This document shows positions 37,981-50,742 of a DNA stretch of 64,000 nucleotides, piece after piece. The notes under the pieces are model-generated. The model searched no databases, had not been told where the DNA came from, and worked only from the letters and a program-made list of their open reading frames with translations. How positions within the stretch are numbered: position 1 is the first letter of the stretch; every line of letters starts with the position of its first letter. This DNA comes from Ciona savignyi (taxonomy: Eukaryota; Chordata; Ascidiacea; Phlebobranchia; Cionidae): positions 531,160-595,159 of the forward strand of contig CH003313.1 of NCBI GenBank assembly GCA_000149265.1. The letters are read 5' to 3'. A program made the translations under genes and the position numbers.

Positions 37981-40900
37981 GTCCAACTTCACTAACGTCG
38001 AGACCTGTGTGAAAATATCTTCATCTCTTGAAAATGTTCCTTTTGATTTGATGGATGGAAACCAACCGATTCTTGATTGTTATGAATCAATAAAGGTAGA
38101 AACTAGATATTGTCACTAACTAAGATGGCAGCTAGAAATTTTGGTTATCCAGTGGAAGAATGGGTTCTACCAAATTGAAGAATAGTATTATTCATATACA
38201 ACCTACTGCAATAGCTCCGATAACTTGAGAGTGGGCACGAGGTAATCTGAGGATTGCCTGTGTGTTAACGCTCCTTGCGTTTTCCCATTTCACTAGGATA
38301 AACATTAATATCGTAGCATCACAAATTAAATGGAAAAATATCAGCTTTACGGCTTCAGTTGCGTACTACCAGAATATTAAGCCTAGCTACATGCCAGAGT
38401 GCAATGCTTTAATTAATTATATTGGTTTATGTATTATCAGTGGTTTCCATCATTTGAGAGAGCACAAGAAGCAATCGATCAATATGAGGCTTCAACGCTC
38501 ACAAAGTTTATTCTGCGATGGAAGGCATCTTATGGTATGCTATGTAGCACTAACTTACAATTAAATCAGTTTATATCTCAATGACTAAAAATAAATACTA
38601 GGGTACAAACACTAAAATTGATCTGATTGTTGGTACTTCGCAGGCATGTGTTACTAAGAAGTTGTATCATTGTAATGATTCTTTTACTTCCTCCGAGGTT
38701 ATTACTTTAGTATCCTATCCTTATTTTTTAGTTTAAACTGGTCATGTTTGTACAAGTTGCTAAGGAAATGATATTTGTTCTTTTAAAAGGACATTTCAGA
38801 TTACTGCATTTCTGCATAAGCTGTTTTGGTATTTTTTATATTACTCATTTTAACTACTAAAAAAAACTCAAGAAAAACCATTTACAGACTTGTTAAAGGC
38901 TCGAGTGCGATGGGACACCACAACACAGGTCCCATATATGATCATCCGGACAATTAAGCTGGAATGCCAACACGCCAAAGACCGCAACAAGCTAAAGAAC
39001 GATCGATACAAGCAGTTAACAGCATTGCAGGTATGCTTGGGTGGGGGCAGCATTTTCACCACAGTTGCATTTTTGTTGTAATAATGCATATTCAAATGAG
39101 GAAACATTTTGTCTGGTTTGCAAATGTAGTAAGGTTTATCACTGATATTCTATTGAGGAAATGCCGTAGCACAGGTTTTTGAACTTGATGTATATTTTAA
39201 ATTTTGTAATATGTATTAGCCTATTAGGCCTACCCTAAAAAATTTCCGTAAAAAAGAACAATATACTGTTAAAATTCTCGGTGTTGCCCAAACTACCAAT
39301 ATGTTACGTATTATACGTAACAACAGGTTTGATTAAGTAATGACAATCCGCAATCATAATGCATACCCAAACCCAACTATGAACTTAGAGGAAATGATTT
39401 GTTGTGGATTATTTATTGTCACTTAAACCTCTAACTCTTTGCGTACTAACTCGCGATTTATCGCGAGTTGGTGTAAAAACATAGTGTCCCGCGTTACACA
39501 CAAATAGGTGCAAATCTAAAAAACGATTTTCCCGCAACGCGTATTGGTAGAGACCTCAGCTATGGCTCATTTAATCAAGGAAATCCTCTAATTTATTCTT
39601 TGTAATTTTCGTGGAGAAATATTGAAAATGCGAGGAGTAATAGCCTTTCTTGTTAGAGGTTTCGCAACTTATTTCTATCGATTTTACACGAATTTACATG
39701 TGTCTAACTCAGCGAATAGGAGTCGTGTTAACTTGCGGAGAAGCTCTTTTAGTCAAGCAAGTCTTTCTTTACATTCTGTGTGAATTTTGTGCCGTTGAGA
39801 TAAAAAGAAGAACGTTGGTGCATTTTTCGCAGCAGGCGGTTATGCCTCGTGTTTACCAAAGCATGAACCCAGCTGGGCCTGCTGAGAGCACAATAAAGAA
39901 AAAGGCTGCGAGACTAGTTGCGTGTGCCCTGCTTTAAAAAATATCATACAATTCAAGAATATTGGAAATAGTATTTGTGTTTGTTTGCTTTTGTATGCCC
40001 TTTTGGCCTTTTTACACTTCTTTCACTGTTCTTTTATATACTTTTCCCTGTTTAAGTTCTACAAAACTCCAAAAACTTTATTGCGTTTTGGTTCATTTTC
40101 TCATAATATAGTTAGAATAAAGGGAAATTTCAATTAGAAATCGTAAAAAAAATTACTGAAGATCAAAAAAAAATTACTGAAGATCAAATTTTTTCCCCGA
40201 GTACAAAAACTATTAGACAATCTACATTCCAATTTTCATATCATTTGGGCATACCAATAATTAGTGAGTATTACGTTTGTCAGTGCACCTCAAATTTTTC
40301 AAAGTCGAGCAGAATTTTCTTGACATATAAAGTGGTGTTTACTAAAATTTACATAATATATTCTTTATTGGAGGTAGAATCTAGGTATGTGGCTTGTTTA
40401 AAGTAGGGGTAAATTATCTTTTCAACCATATAAACATTAAATCATAGCATAAACTTTTGAAAAACTGTGCTAATTTGAAAATGATCAAAAAATTAAAAAA
40501 AAACACTGCGGTACAGCATGTTCGAATTAGTGCATTTAGCCAGTAGTGAAAGAGTTAATAATAACACTATTTTTTTTATTTTTTTTATTTAAATTTTTTG
40601 ACTTTCTTTGATTTTTATGAAACTAAAATATTTTTTTTGCTTTTAAATTGAGAGTTGACTCTTCTGTGACTAGATTTTGTCTCTAACCAGCTGGTATCAC
40701 AATTTAAATAATTGTTTAATCCAGCGTGCGGAGGAGAATATGAAAAAGAAGACGTACATGCGCACTCAAGGCTCTAAGAAGGCGAACTGCACTGCAACTA
40801 TTGGGATCTCGGAAATCGTCAAGTTTCCTCAATATAAAGTGGGTAAAGATAATCAAATATTTAACATATATATTTATATCGTGCTCAATGTATACACGTG

Positions 40901-42723
40901 TAAGCATTTGAGCTTTATTCTGTTTTAATATTTATAAGTTGTTTCAAATACTGATATGTGGTATCAAATTAGTATAAAGCATAAGTTACTTGACCATTTC
41001 TACTACTACTCAATCATTATCTATGCAGTTTATAGCAGGTGTAAAGTATTGCTTATTATAATCTTAATCTTCACGGACTGAAAATCCAACGAAATAGTGT
41101 GTATTTAAATATATTAATATATAAATATACTATGTACATGTTTATATATATAATATATATGTATATAAAGAATAGGATAGGATAAGACATTTGTGTTTAT
41201 CCCTGTGGATGGGAAAATGTAAGCGGCGTTAACACATGGACAATCGTCATATTACCTCACACCCATTGTGGGGTTACTGGAGCTATTGCAGTGTGTTGTG
41301 TATGATTAAGTAGTTCCTTTAATTTGGTGGAACCCATCATTCTACTGGGCCCAAGCTATGTCCGTTCGGTGCATTGCCCAAGGACACAACCGACAAGTTT
41401 CGATCCTGAAACCATTCTGCTGAAAAGAGACGCACAAACCTACCACACTTCGAATCTTTGACCTTCGCTCTTGATTAAAGAAAACATTCTTGGCAAATGT
41501 TTTCGCAGTCGTTCGTCTTGCGCCGATCCAAGAATTTTACATCTATCGGCACAGTACGAATGCCCCCGTCTGTCCCTCTTAATCATTACCTCGCGATTCA
41601 TAAACAAACAAAATAGAACCGAGGTCCTATTCCATTGTTACATGCATCAGGCTCGAGAGCCTGTTTTGAACACTCTATTTTTTTCAAAGTAAACGTTTCG
41701 GTTAATCGATTGGACTTATATATTATATATATAAAAAATGTATGAATAAATTTATTGTGATAAAACTTAAATGTTACAGAAAGAGGAAGGGGTTGCTATG
41801 TCAACCTACGATCAACGGAAGAATATCAAGAGTTTAAAGTTGGCGTTGGCGATCGGTGATGAGAGTTTGATCGGAGAAAAAGCTTGTTATGTTGCGTTCC
41901 CGTCCATCTCCGACCATTCCGGACATGCTGTTGGCGAGGTAAGCATTTATCAACATGTTTTGTTTAAAGATTAATTTAATACAAATTCTGGTTACTACTA
42001 AATAATACGTTTTTAAATAGATTTGTTATTACTGGCAATTAGCTAAAAAAAACTATCAAATTAATTAAAAAAACAATTCTCATGTCTTGTTTGAAACTCC
42101 TCTCCCAGGCAGCAGGCAGTTTGCAGCCTCTCGATCCTCGTGTGATCACCAAAATCGGAGAGTTGGTGGCTGCTGGGTTGACCTCCAAGAAAGAGATCAA
42201 AAGTCACCTTCAAATCTACGTGGAACAGGAGCTTTTCAAAGATCAGAAACCTCCCTCGCTGGCGAACCGACGATTTTTCCCGACAATCAAAGACATCCGG
42301 AATCACTTTACTTCTTTCAAGAAGCGGAAATTGGAAGGTTCCCCAAGAAAAAAGCCAGCCGCTTCACAACCATTGGATGAAGTCAACATTGATCCTTCAG
42401 CGAATTCAATCAGCAGAATCGCCAACCTCATGAACGAGATACAAGCCGTTTCGTTCGATGCCACCTCGCAAGACGCGCTGCTGCAGACCGAATCCGACTT
42501 GAACGCAACGCTGCAAAATCTATTAAATTCGTGCGGCCGTCGAAGGTCGGAAGTTATTCCGAGCGCGAAACCAAAACCCCGCAAAAGTAAGAAAAAGCGC
42601 ACGGCGACGGAGGATTACGACGACGCGGTGCCTCAAAAGCTCGCAAAGTGTGGTTCGTCGCCGCACGGCAGCCGACCTGTCATTACTATTAATGTTGAAT
42701 GCGACGCGGAGGATTACGTGTGA
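37981..42723 (+). CDS. CARF-type (calcium-responsive transcription factor-like) protein, 5' incomplete
   Basis: Six exons, 412 codons plus stop: 37981-38095, 38441-38534, 38888-39030, 40725-40838, 41780-41938, 42109-42723. Phases join without a break. The pattern is that of the CARF/ALS2CR8 family: a SFERAQEAIDQYE segment near the start, ECQHAKDRNK (Cys-x-His followed by DRN), a Cys-containing strand ANCTATIGI with KFPQYK, then HSGHAVGEAAGSLQPLDPRV, a helical stretch with YVEQELF, and NRRFFPTIKDIRNH. CARF in vertebrates is a nuclear DNA-binding activator that responds to calcium. The tail after residue 260 is low in motifs, with a basic KPRKSKKKR nuclear-localisation-like stretch and an acidic end. 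The first exon or exons are not found, so the N-terminus is missing. Family membership is from motif recall, not a search. Confidence 0.82.
38150..38316 (+). repeat. SINE copy in CARF-like intron 1
   Basis: GGGTTCTACCAAATTGAAG, CAATAGCTCCGATAACTTG and the tail TAATATCGTAGCATC identify a headless copy. Confidence 0.6.
39435..40554. mobile_element. Decayed piggyBac-like element in CARF-like intron
   Basis: The left end CTCTTTGCGTACT and the reverse complement of the right end CTCTTTCACTACT match at 10 of 13 positions. The left flank is CTAA and the right flank TTAA, consistent with a TTAA target in which one base has changed. Just inside the left end is a perfect 9-bp hairpin AACTCGCGA/TCGCGAGTT with a TTTA loop (39448-39469). 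A direct duplication of AAAATTACTGAAGATC lies at about 40147-40188. No transposase domain was recognised in the 95-aa ORF at 39650-39937. Confidence 0.45.
41173..41445 (-). repeat. SINE copy in CARF-like intron
   Basis: Starts with a reverse GGATAGGATAAGACATTTG tail and contains CTATTGCAGTGTGTTGTGTA. It ends in a head segment with CAAGTTTCGATCCTG. Nearly full length. Confidence 0.72.
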
Positions 42724-42933
42724 ACTCAAGACTTTGCGTACGAACCAGTGCCCATTATCTACCATGATGTGGACGATTTGATGGTCTGCATGTGGTGGGC
42801 TCGAATTTCTAGTCGTCGTTTGTTGTCATTTTGAATAGAGGTGATTGTGAAACGAGAACGAATGGTCGCTAATTTGCAAAACTTATTCGGAAATGTTGAA
42901 ACTTTGCGAACTACCATGTCCACCTGATGTACA

Positions 42934-42939
42934 AATAAA
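42934..42939 (+). terminator. Polyadenylation signal of the CARF-like gene
   Basis: AATAAA lies 211 bases after the stop codon and is followed by a T-rich stretch, the expected arrangement for 3' end formation. Confidence 0.65.
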
Positions 42940-45900
42940 GTTTTTTGGTTTATTGAGTTACCTGTGCTCTTCGTACAAACCGCTATTTCCCGCCCGCAAT
43001 GAAGTGAAATGTTATACAGACAGAGTTGCATTTACAATATTGTGTTCTTTATACATATACAGAATTTAAATTATGGGAATTGTCGAGCAGTCTTGTTGTC
43101 GAAACAATTCATTAATTCCTTTCCATCGGCATCGTTTTTCTTTGTTAAAAAAATAAAACGATTTCATAAATATTCCGCTAGGTAAAATTGACTTAATTAC
43201 GACCCGCTGGATGGCGCTAACAAGCTATTGTCCCAGAACCTTTCGAGCACGGATCGATAGTATGTAAACGAAAGCAGCTTCTAAAGGTTGCAGTGTTCTA
43301 GTATAACCGCTTGCAGTCACGGAGAATATTAATAAGAATTTTAGGTTATAAATAAATAGTAGTCTACGCCCAAATATTTGTTAGCAGCTTAAGGAGAGGT
43401 TGGAGGTAATAATACAGGCACAGGAGTTAGTACTTCCTTTGTGCTCCGGCAATCGATAAATACACCGGTGTTACCCTGTTTTAACAAAAATCAAGGTAAG
43501 CGTAGAATATGCAACTTTACCGGGTTGAAAAACGTCCTTAAAAATACTACGTGCCCATTGCCGAGTTGCCAAAGCTAATGCAATGTGATCTGTCGGAGGC
43601 AGTTTAGTTTATTTTTAGTTCAGCGCATTAAGTTCAAGCAGCCTCTATTTGAAATGTGTGCACAAGAACAAAACAGACCGGGAGGCGGCAATCGTGACGA
43701 CGTATTAGAAAACACGGTTGTTCTTGTGTCCACGGTTCATTGCTAATGCTGCTGCAAAAACAAGTTACTTCGGTTCTTACACCTCTCCAAGGGTTTCATT
43801 AATTTAGAGTTGCCAAGGAAAGCACGAGGGTGACTTTCAGCACATGATGGTGATTTTGGCTGCAGAACGACATGCTACCAAGTAGCGCCGGTCCAAACTT
43901 AATTTAAAAGGGCTTCTAAAAAATGCACAATAATGAAAAATGGATTTTAAGGATCATTACTGGTTTTATAATGAAAACAGCGCGTGAAAGCTTCTTTGTT
44001 AATAGAATAAAAGGAGCAAGCGCGTAATCGCATAGAGCGGTGGGTCTCGTATAATCTAAACATCGATTCTTCACTGTAATTGCGAAGGAGCGAATGCTCT
44101 TGTACTCGTTGCACAATGTTATTAGGCTACCCGGTTTCAAATCGGTTTTCACGTAGAAACCAGGCCTGGTAATTACGTCCCCCGTCCTTTCGCTGTTTCT
44201 TTAATTAGCGCTGCTCTTATTATGCGTCATGCAGTACGGTTCTTACGTCATAATGAGACTGACGAGCTCAGCGACGGCGACATCGATGTCCAGATGCCAA
44301 CGACAGTTCTAGGGCGGTTGTTATTTGTTCAGTTTCACGGTCAGCGCTCTTCAGTGACAGCCATTCGAGAGGCCTGTGTTTGAAAGGTATACTTCAATGG
44401 TAGGTCTATTAGCCTCATATCCTGTCAGCTTCAAAAGATCGGATTTGATATTTAAATTACAGTTGCTTTGCCTTCCAGGGCGATTACGATCATGTTCCTG
44501 GGTTATATTTGCTTCTTAGCAGGGTTTGAAAATTAAATTAAATGACGTCGCGTTTGCCAGGGTAGTGTGTCAGTTGTACGTTTCGTAGTAACTTTGAAAA
44601 GTGGGCAAATTTGTTTTAACAAAACCTGTGGATTAGCGAGTTAACTTTCAATTCTTTCGTTATAGATACTTCTCATCTAAAAGTATGGGGAGAATTAAAA
44701 TGTTTTCCATGCAGGTATACATACTTAGTTTAAAAGGTACGATACATTCAGTCAATTGCAACAATTATTTCAGCCATAGCCTGTATCAATCAAAGAGTAA
44801 GACGATCAGATAAACGAAATTTACCGGAAGATTTTGTACATTTCTAGAGCCTGGGTAATTGTATACTTTAATATATTAAAAATTTAATTTTATGTTTAAT
44901 TTGATCTTTTTGTTGTAAAAGTATGAAGACAATAATCCAGATTTTAATTGGTAAAAGACTGCATTGAAGCATAACAAAAGTCAGTTCTAAAATTATTTTG
45001 GTTATTTTTTGCCATTTTGTATGGGTCGTCCGCTAAAATATAAAGATTTGTTTGAAACGAAAGTATATTTCAAGATACCTCTACCCGTAACGCAAAGTTA
45101 CCATATAAATAAATTAGGTAAAAAACAACAGTGATGATTGTTTAGGTTTCAAAGCCAATTTCCTTTTGTCAACCATTTTTTATTTTTTTCAAATAAACCT
45201 GTCTCGTTGGGATAAAAGAAACGAAATCGACCAAAATCCAGGAGGTTTAGTTACAGATTACCATTCAGCAATTTCGACATTGCTTTGGTGACGCAATTCT
45301 CCAATCGATTTAGCTTTAAATATGGTTAAAATTCAACAAAACCAGTTCATTGTTTCGATTCGGTTTGTATAACCATTCGGCGTGTAACAATCGCGTTTCG
45401 GAGAAACGAGGTATTGAATGGAAGGGAGTTACCTTTAGAACAATATTGCAGCTAATTGCAGTCGACATTATATAAACCTACCTAGTTTGCATATAAGCCC
45501 ATCCAAATATAATGATAGATACAAAATGGGTATATTTTGATTCTAATTCCACAGCAGGTCGTGAGTTTAATTTAATGCAGACGAATATACTCAGAGTATA
45601 TCACTAATTTACTTTCAAGTGTTGCTTACAAATCTCGGTTTCATTTTATTGAAACAAAAAAACATAATAAACAGCTGCTGTGCAGAAGTGTAAGGTAATA
45701 TGGGAGGGCCCTTTGCATTTGTATATAACAGCAAGAGCCGTGGAATTCGTACAGTTCCTGTATTGCGCTGCTCGTTGGGTGCGATATTTTCACTGCTTGT
45801 GCTACCGACAATGGCTTTGTAGACCTATTTATACGATTGAAAGGGCTTAAGGATTTCGAGAGAAGATACGGTCGAAGTTTTCTCGTGTTCGTGTTCTGTC

Positions 45901-48900
45901 CTAATTCGGCGTCGATTCATTCGCGACCACACTCTGTGACAATATAATGACTTCGCCGATCGCGGAGGGCGCCCCTAAATATTAGGCCGAACGACTGCCG
46001 CGTCAAATATAGCGCTCGCTCGCTAAGTTCACATGAACCGGCCGCGCACCCAAAGACGCCCGGTCGTGCTGAAATAATGCGCTCAATGGGTGACACTGGC
46101 TTGTTTGACTAAAAACACCCCCTGCCTCGCCTGTATGCGGGGTCATCTCTAAATTTAACGGTTCGCCGGCAACGAGAACGGGGCTCGGTAACGCGCCAGC
46201 TGCTCTCTTGTGTTTCACATAGAAACAACTACGCTCGTTCTTGACGGCGACGCAATTTATCACGTGCTCAGTCAGTACATACATGCTTTTTCACCGCCCT
46301 AGGCTAGAGAAGATTTCTTATCAGCTTACACGACCTGGCGAAGCTGGCAGTCTGACTTCAGGAAGAGCAGAAAGGCGAAACAGTGGTTCACATTAATATT
46401 CTAACCGGAATTGTAGCATGAGAGGCTCAGAAACACCAGGCTTTGTATTTTTTGCGCTCGTTCCACAGTGCTTTGTTCGCGACACCGAATTGCTTGTTCA
46501 GGGATATGGTGTGTAGTTAAAGGCAGCCCGCGGTTCTGATTAGTCTTGTCCTTGTTCGACCGCCGAATCCAGTACAGGCATCTGGCCCTCCACCAAATTG
46601 CTACAACATGTAAAACACGTTCGACGCGTGCACTTGTCCGCCGGTCCAATTAATACAAGGGGGAGATATCAACCATAAACGAAACAGGCGGCCAGAGAGC
46701 GAAACAGGTCACATTCTTCACTCTAGTTCAGTTAAAATGTTTCCCCGGCACCAATATGTGACGACATAATGCTCAGTGTGACGGGTCACCGTCCGGTTTA
46801 TGAGACAATCTTTAGTTTAGAAGACGGCAGAGCAACTGCTAATGGAAAACGACCTAGAGTCTGGAGTTAGAGACAGCTTTATAGTACATTTAAAGCATTA
46901 TACTGATTACATTGGGTCGGCTTGAAAGCCTGGCCCTGTTCTAATTAGGGAATGCTGTGCCAGCACACCAAATATAACGAGCGCATTCAATATCCAATTA
47001 ATTCTGCGCGTTCAGTGTTTGATCAAGATCGAGCGGTTTCGAGCGGTGGGCCCGGCTTTTAGGAGCAAACTGTGAAATCGTTTTCGACCAGCAGATGTTA
47101 ATACACTGGCTCCATTATATACATAGCTGTGCGAAGGGCGTTATTGAAACGATGGCAGTCTGTCGAATTGTGCGGTGCGATTGTGGTTCTTTTGTTCTGC
47201 GGCTCCTATCGATTCAAGGACCGTCACGATTATGAGCTGCTCTGGAAGGGATCCCACAGTAGAACAGCTAGATAGCGCTTGAACAGAACTTACCATATAG
47301 GGCAGAACGAGGCTCTTCGTTCCAGGGCGTTATTGGCTAACAAGGGATCGTGACGTCATCTCAATCTTGATAATGTCATTGGGAGGGTTTCGATCTGCAG
47401 ACAGAACTGGGAATTTTACCGAAAACCGCATTGATAACGTTTCGTTTATAAATTATTGAGTAAGGGGTAATTCTGATCGGGGTAGGTATAAGGAGTCCAA
47501 ATGTGAAAGAGCTTGTATATAATATTCAAGGATGTTAGTCATCAGCTTATTCCCGAAAATTATGCGCGCAGTCTTGTGTTTCAACGCCACTTATCAAGAA
47601 GCAATTTGGTGAGCGCGCGAAGCCACGGTCGCTCCCGGTAAACGAAATCGAAGACCACTCACTCCAACCAGTGAACGGTGATTGCGAAGTAGGTTAAGCG
47701 TGTATGAACCGATGTGAGACGCTCGAAGGCGCTTAGGAATTAATGTTTATGTTTCCTCCCCGCCGCGCCGGCCACTCTCAGGGCCGATTTAAAGGAAATT
47801 GCTCGCTCTAATCCAAACCCCGTGGTCGGTCGGGCTTCAAATACGACCCGATACATTACAGAACGCGATTTATTATTGGCCAAGGTTATTAGTGCCAGCA
47901 CTTAAATTGCCCGCACTTATTACCAGCGAGTCGCGATAATACCCGCAATGTTTACAGAATGCGGTTTACCGAGGTCCCGTCGTCCAGCGTTCGGGATGGA
48001 GTCTGTTTCCGGATTATTTCGTCATAAACGCGATGTTATTTTGTTTACAAAAGCGAAAGTTTGTTTGACTGCGGTGCTAGTTTTTCTCGGGGTGGAGTGC
48101 CAGCTTCTTGCACACCCGACGTTTTGCGTCTTACTTCTGAGCTTCTAATAACCGACCATCACTAAAACAATCCTATAATTTCGTCTAAAGCGGCGACAGC
48201 TCGGGTTTCCAGTTGCGCCAATTTTCGTGGAAATGGTCGATGTTCGCCTGTAACGCAGAGGACGGAGAGTGTATTACAGACGAGGTCGATTCTAAGGTCA
48301 GCGCTCTCTGATCGCCAACTTTTTATTGCGCGCTCCCCGTAGGGAAGGTCTCATGCTCGCACGGGAAAGGAAAATCGCTGCTGACGTCACAACGAATTCC
48401 TGGTCCAGCAGAGTCGGACAGCCCTGTCGCCATTGGTAGTCGTGAGAATTATACCACCGCTGGTATTCGCAAAGAGCGGAGTTAAACGACGCCTGTCTAA
48501 GTTCCAGCGCTAAAAATGTCGCCTCCGATCCGTCGCCCACACATGGCGTCTAATATATAGGCTTGGTGATTAGCTTCGTATTAATATTTCATTTGAAATC
48601 GAATACAGTTGTTGAGTGAGCAATTCTAAAGCAATTTTCCAATTCTGTGAGGTTACGGAGTAAGATTAATTATAGAGGAGCGCGGAAAGGCAGGATTGAG
48701 GAATATTTGGTCGCTTACTTGTGTGGTGAGGCGAATGCGTCGAGCCGGATAGCTAGGGCCTGTATTTCGCAACGTAAAACCTTCTTTGAATATCCACTTT
48801 AGAAGAGAAAGTTTAGAACTAAAAGAATTTTATTTTTTTTTAAATAGATGACCAGTACATGATCAATCGTTTAAGATATTTTCGTGTTCGAGATATTTAA

Positions 48901-50742
48901 GAATCAGATGAAATTCAGCTGTTAATGTTATGCAACGTATTTTCACAAAGAAGGCAAAATTCTAATGTTGGACTGCAGTAGATGGAAAAGGAGTTGTAGT
49001 CTACTAAACAGTATTGAAGGAATTTCGGAGTCTAGAATTTAGTGCCATTCCTAACACTGAGTAACTTGGGTGCGAGGCTGTAACATGATAAAGCGTGACC
49101 TGTGACTAGACTCGTAGACGTTTACCACATGTACCTGTCTGCTGCTTGAAATAAACTTTTGGAAACAGGATGTGGAATTGCATCCCGGGTCTAATTGAGT
49201 GCTCGTGCATTGTTTTTCATTGTGACGTAATTGTGGTGCAGACTATTGAACGCGGCGAGCCTCCCAGAAAGCGTAACAATCAACCGCTCGATAACCATCA
49301 CTTTACGATCGAAAAGGAAAATTCGTTTTATTCTAATGACTCTGGAATTGTATTTCCATTGCCTCGCATATCGGTCGGAATCAAATTATCTTCATGGAAA
49401 TTCTAAGAGTGGTAGAGCGCGCAGCTCCGTCCCGTAATCTTGAAAGGCGGCCTCTTGAACGAAGTCGCTATTCAAACGACTGATTTTGAGCAGATTCGTG
49501 GTGATGGAAGTGGTAGATTCCCCCCTAGACGTCGTCTGGCAGCTGGCAACCAGAGTACAGAACAACGTGGCTTAGATTATCTACTGAGCTATAACAGTTG
49601 AAAACTGTAATCTCGTTGTCAATGCTTGGTCAGCAGATAGCTGCATTCAGTGCAATCGTAATAACAGGACGAAGTTGAACATTAGAACGCACAACGAAGC
49701 AGATTAGAGAAAGTGCTTGCGACAGATGTTTGTGTACGAAACAGCAGACAGTTGATGTGGCTTACTTTACTTAAACAGCACTGGACTTAAATAAAGCCCT
49801 TTACGCCTTAGACGTTTTATTTTAAAAGTAAAATTAGAACAGTCATCTAACGTTTTCATAATCTCTATTTATTGATTATAATTTGTTTTAAAATAGAGAA
49901 AATTGGTATTTGATCTATACATGTATTACCAATGTCAAGCTGCACACTGTGGTTACGGTATAAAGGAACTTTGAAGTTTCATGTGGCGTTTTAGTTGGAC
50001 AGTCCCTAGGGAAACAGCCGAAATTTCAGCTTTTCTGACACGAATAAGAGATCAGTAGAATGATACTTCCTTTCCAGTTAACCCGGAGTATTGGTTGCTG
50101 TTCTGTCATTCGTTACTAACCCCGGTCCATTGATAACGATGGTTGTTGCTTTAAGATAGGCAACACTAAAAGGAGGGAAACAGGGAAAGAGGGAAAGTTG
50201 TTACTTAAAGTATAAAAACCAACCCCAGCCTTAACAATAACTCTTAAGGCCATAATCTTTATTTTGATGTGCAATTTACCTCCTTCCCTCTTTCCCTTCT
50301 TTTAGTTTTTCCCTTTACCACCGTGGAAATCTATCTGATTTTCAAGACAACACTAAAAGTAAGGAAGGAAAGGGGGAAACTGGACACGAAAGGGAAGGCA
50401 GGGGTTTGGGTTATGGCTGGCAGGAGATAAATGTGTTCCAGAAACGCATTTTTCGGCGCTTAGCGATACCAGATGACATGGTACATCTAACGTGATCAAA
50501 ATTACTCAGTTCGAGAAAGGAAGTTATAACGTATTTGCAGGGATGTTCTTGTTGATACTGTTTAAGCATTTAGATTGTTTTTGCTATAGTCTGTAAGGTA
50601 ATAAACTTACAAGACATCAGCTTAAACTAATACCACATTATGTGAAAGATGAAACACTAGACCACGTACTCACTGCTATCACCTGTTATTGACAGATTTA
50701 CCAGTGGTCCAGCTGCAGGAAAGTAGGTAGCTGATATTAAGC
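42940..50742. other. Gene-free region with a GC/CpG-rich core
   Basis: No ORF here shows a codon pattern or motif I can trust. From about 45.7 to 48.6 kb the sequence is clearly richer in G, C and CpG than the surrounding AT-rich DNA. Perfect TGACGTCA sites lie at 47351-47358 and 48382-48389. It could be the regulatory region or 5' UTR territory of the downstream gene; that is inference. Confidence 0.5.
50162..50395. repeat. Purine-rich repeat in inverted and direct copies
   Basis: AACACTAAAAGGAGGGAAAC (from 50162) recurs in inverted form at about 50279-50312 (TCCCTCTTTCCCTTCTTTTA) and again in direct form at about 50349-50395 (CACTAAAAGTAAGGAAGG). The first two copies could form a long imperfect hairpin. 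Confidence 0.65.

Noticed and set aside
39650..39937. 95-aa ORF in the CARF-like intron as a transposase
   Set aside because: I saw no DDE or zinc-finger motif; its only interest is its place inside a possible decayed element.
41101..41170. TA-rich microsatellite as an origin or regulatory site
   Set aside because: Simple AT repeat (ATATAT and ATATAA runs) next to a SINE tail; nothing specific supports a function.
46003..48540. Several 80-93 aa ORFs on the minus strand in the GC-rich region
   Set aside because: GC-rich sequence lowers stop frequency; none has a motif, splice partner or consistent frame.
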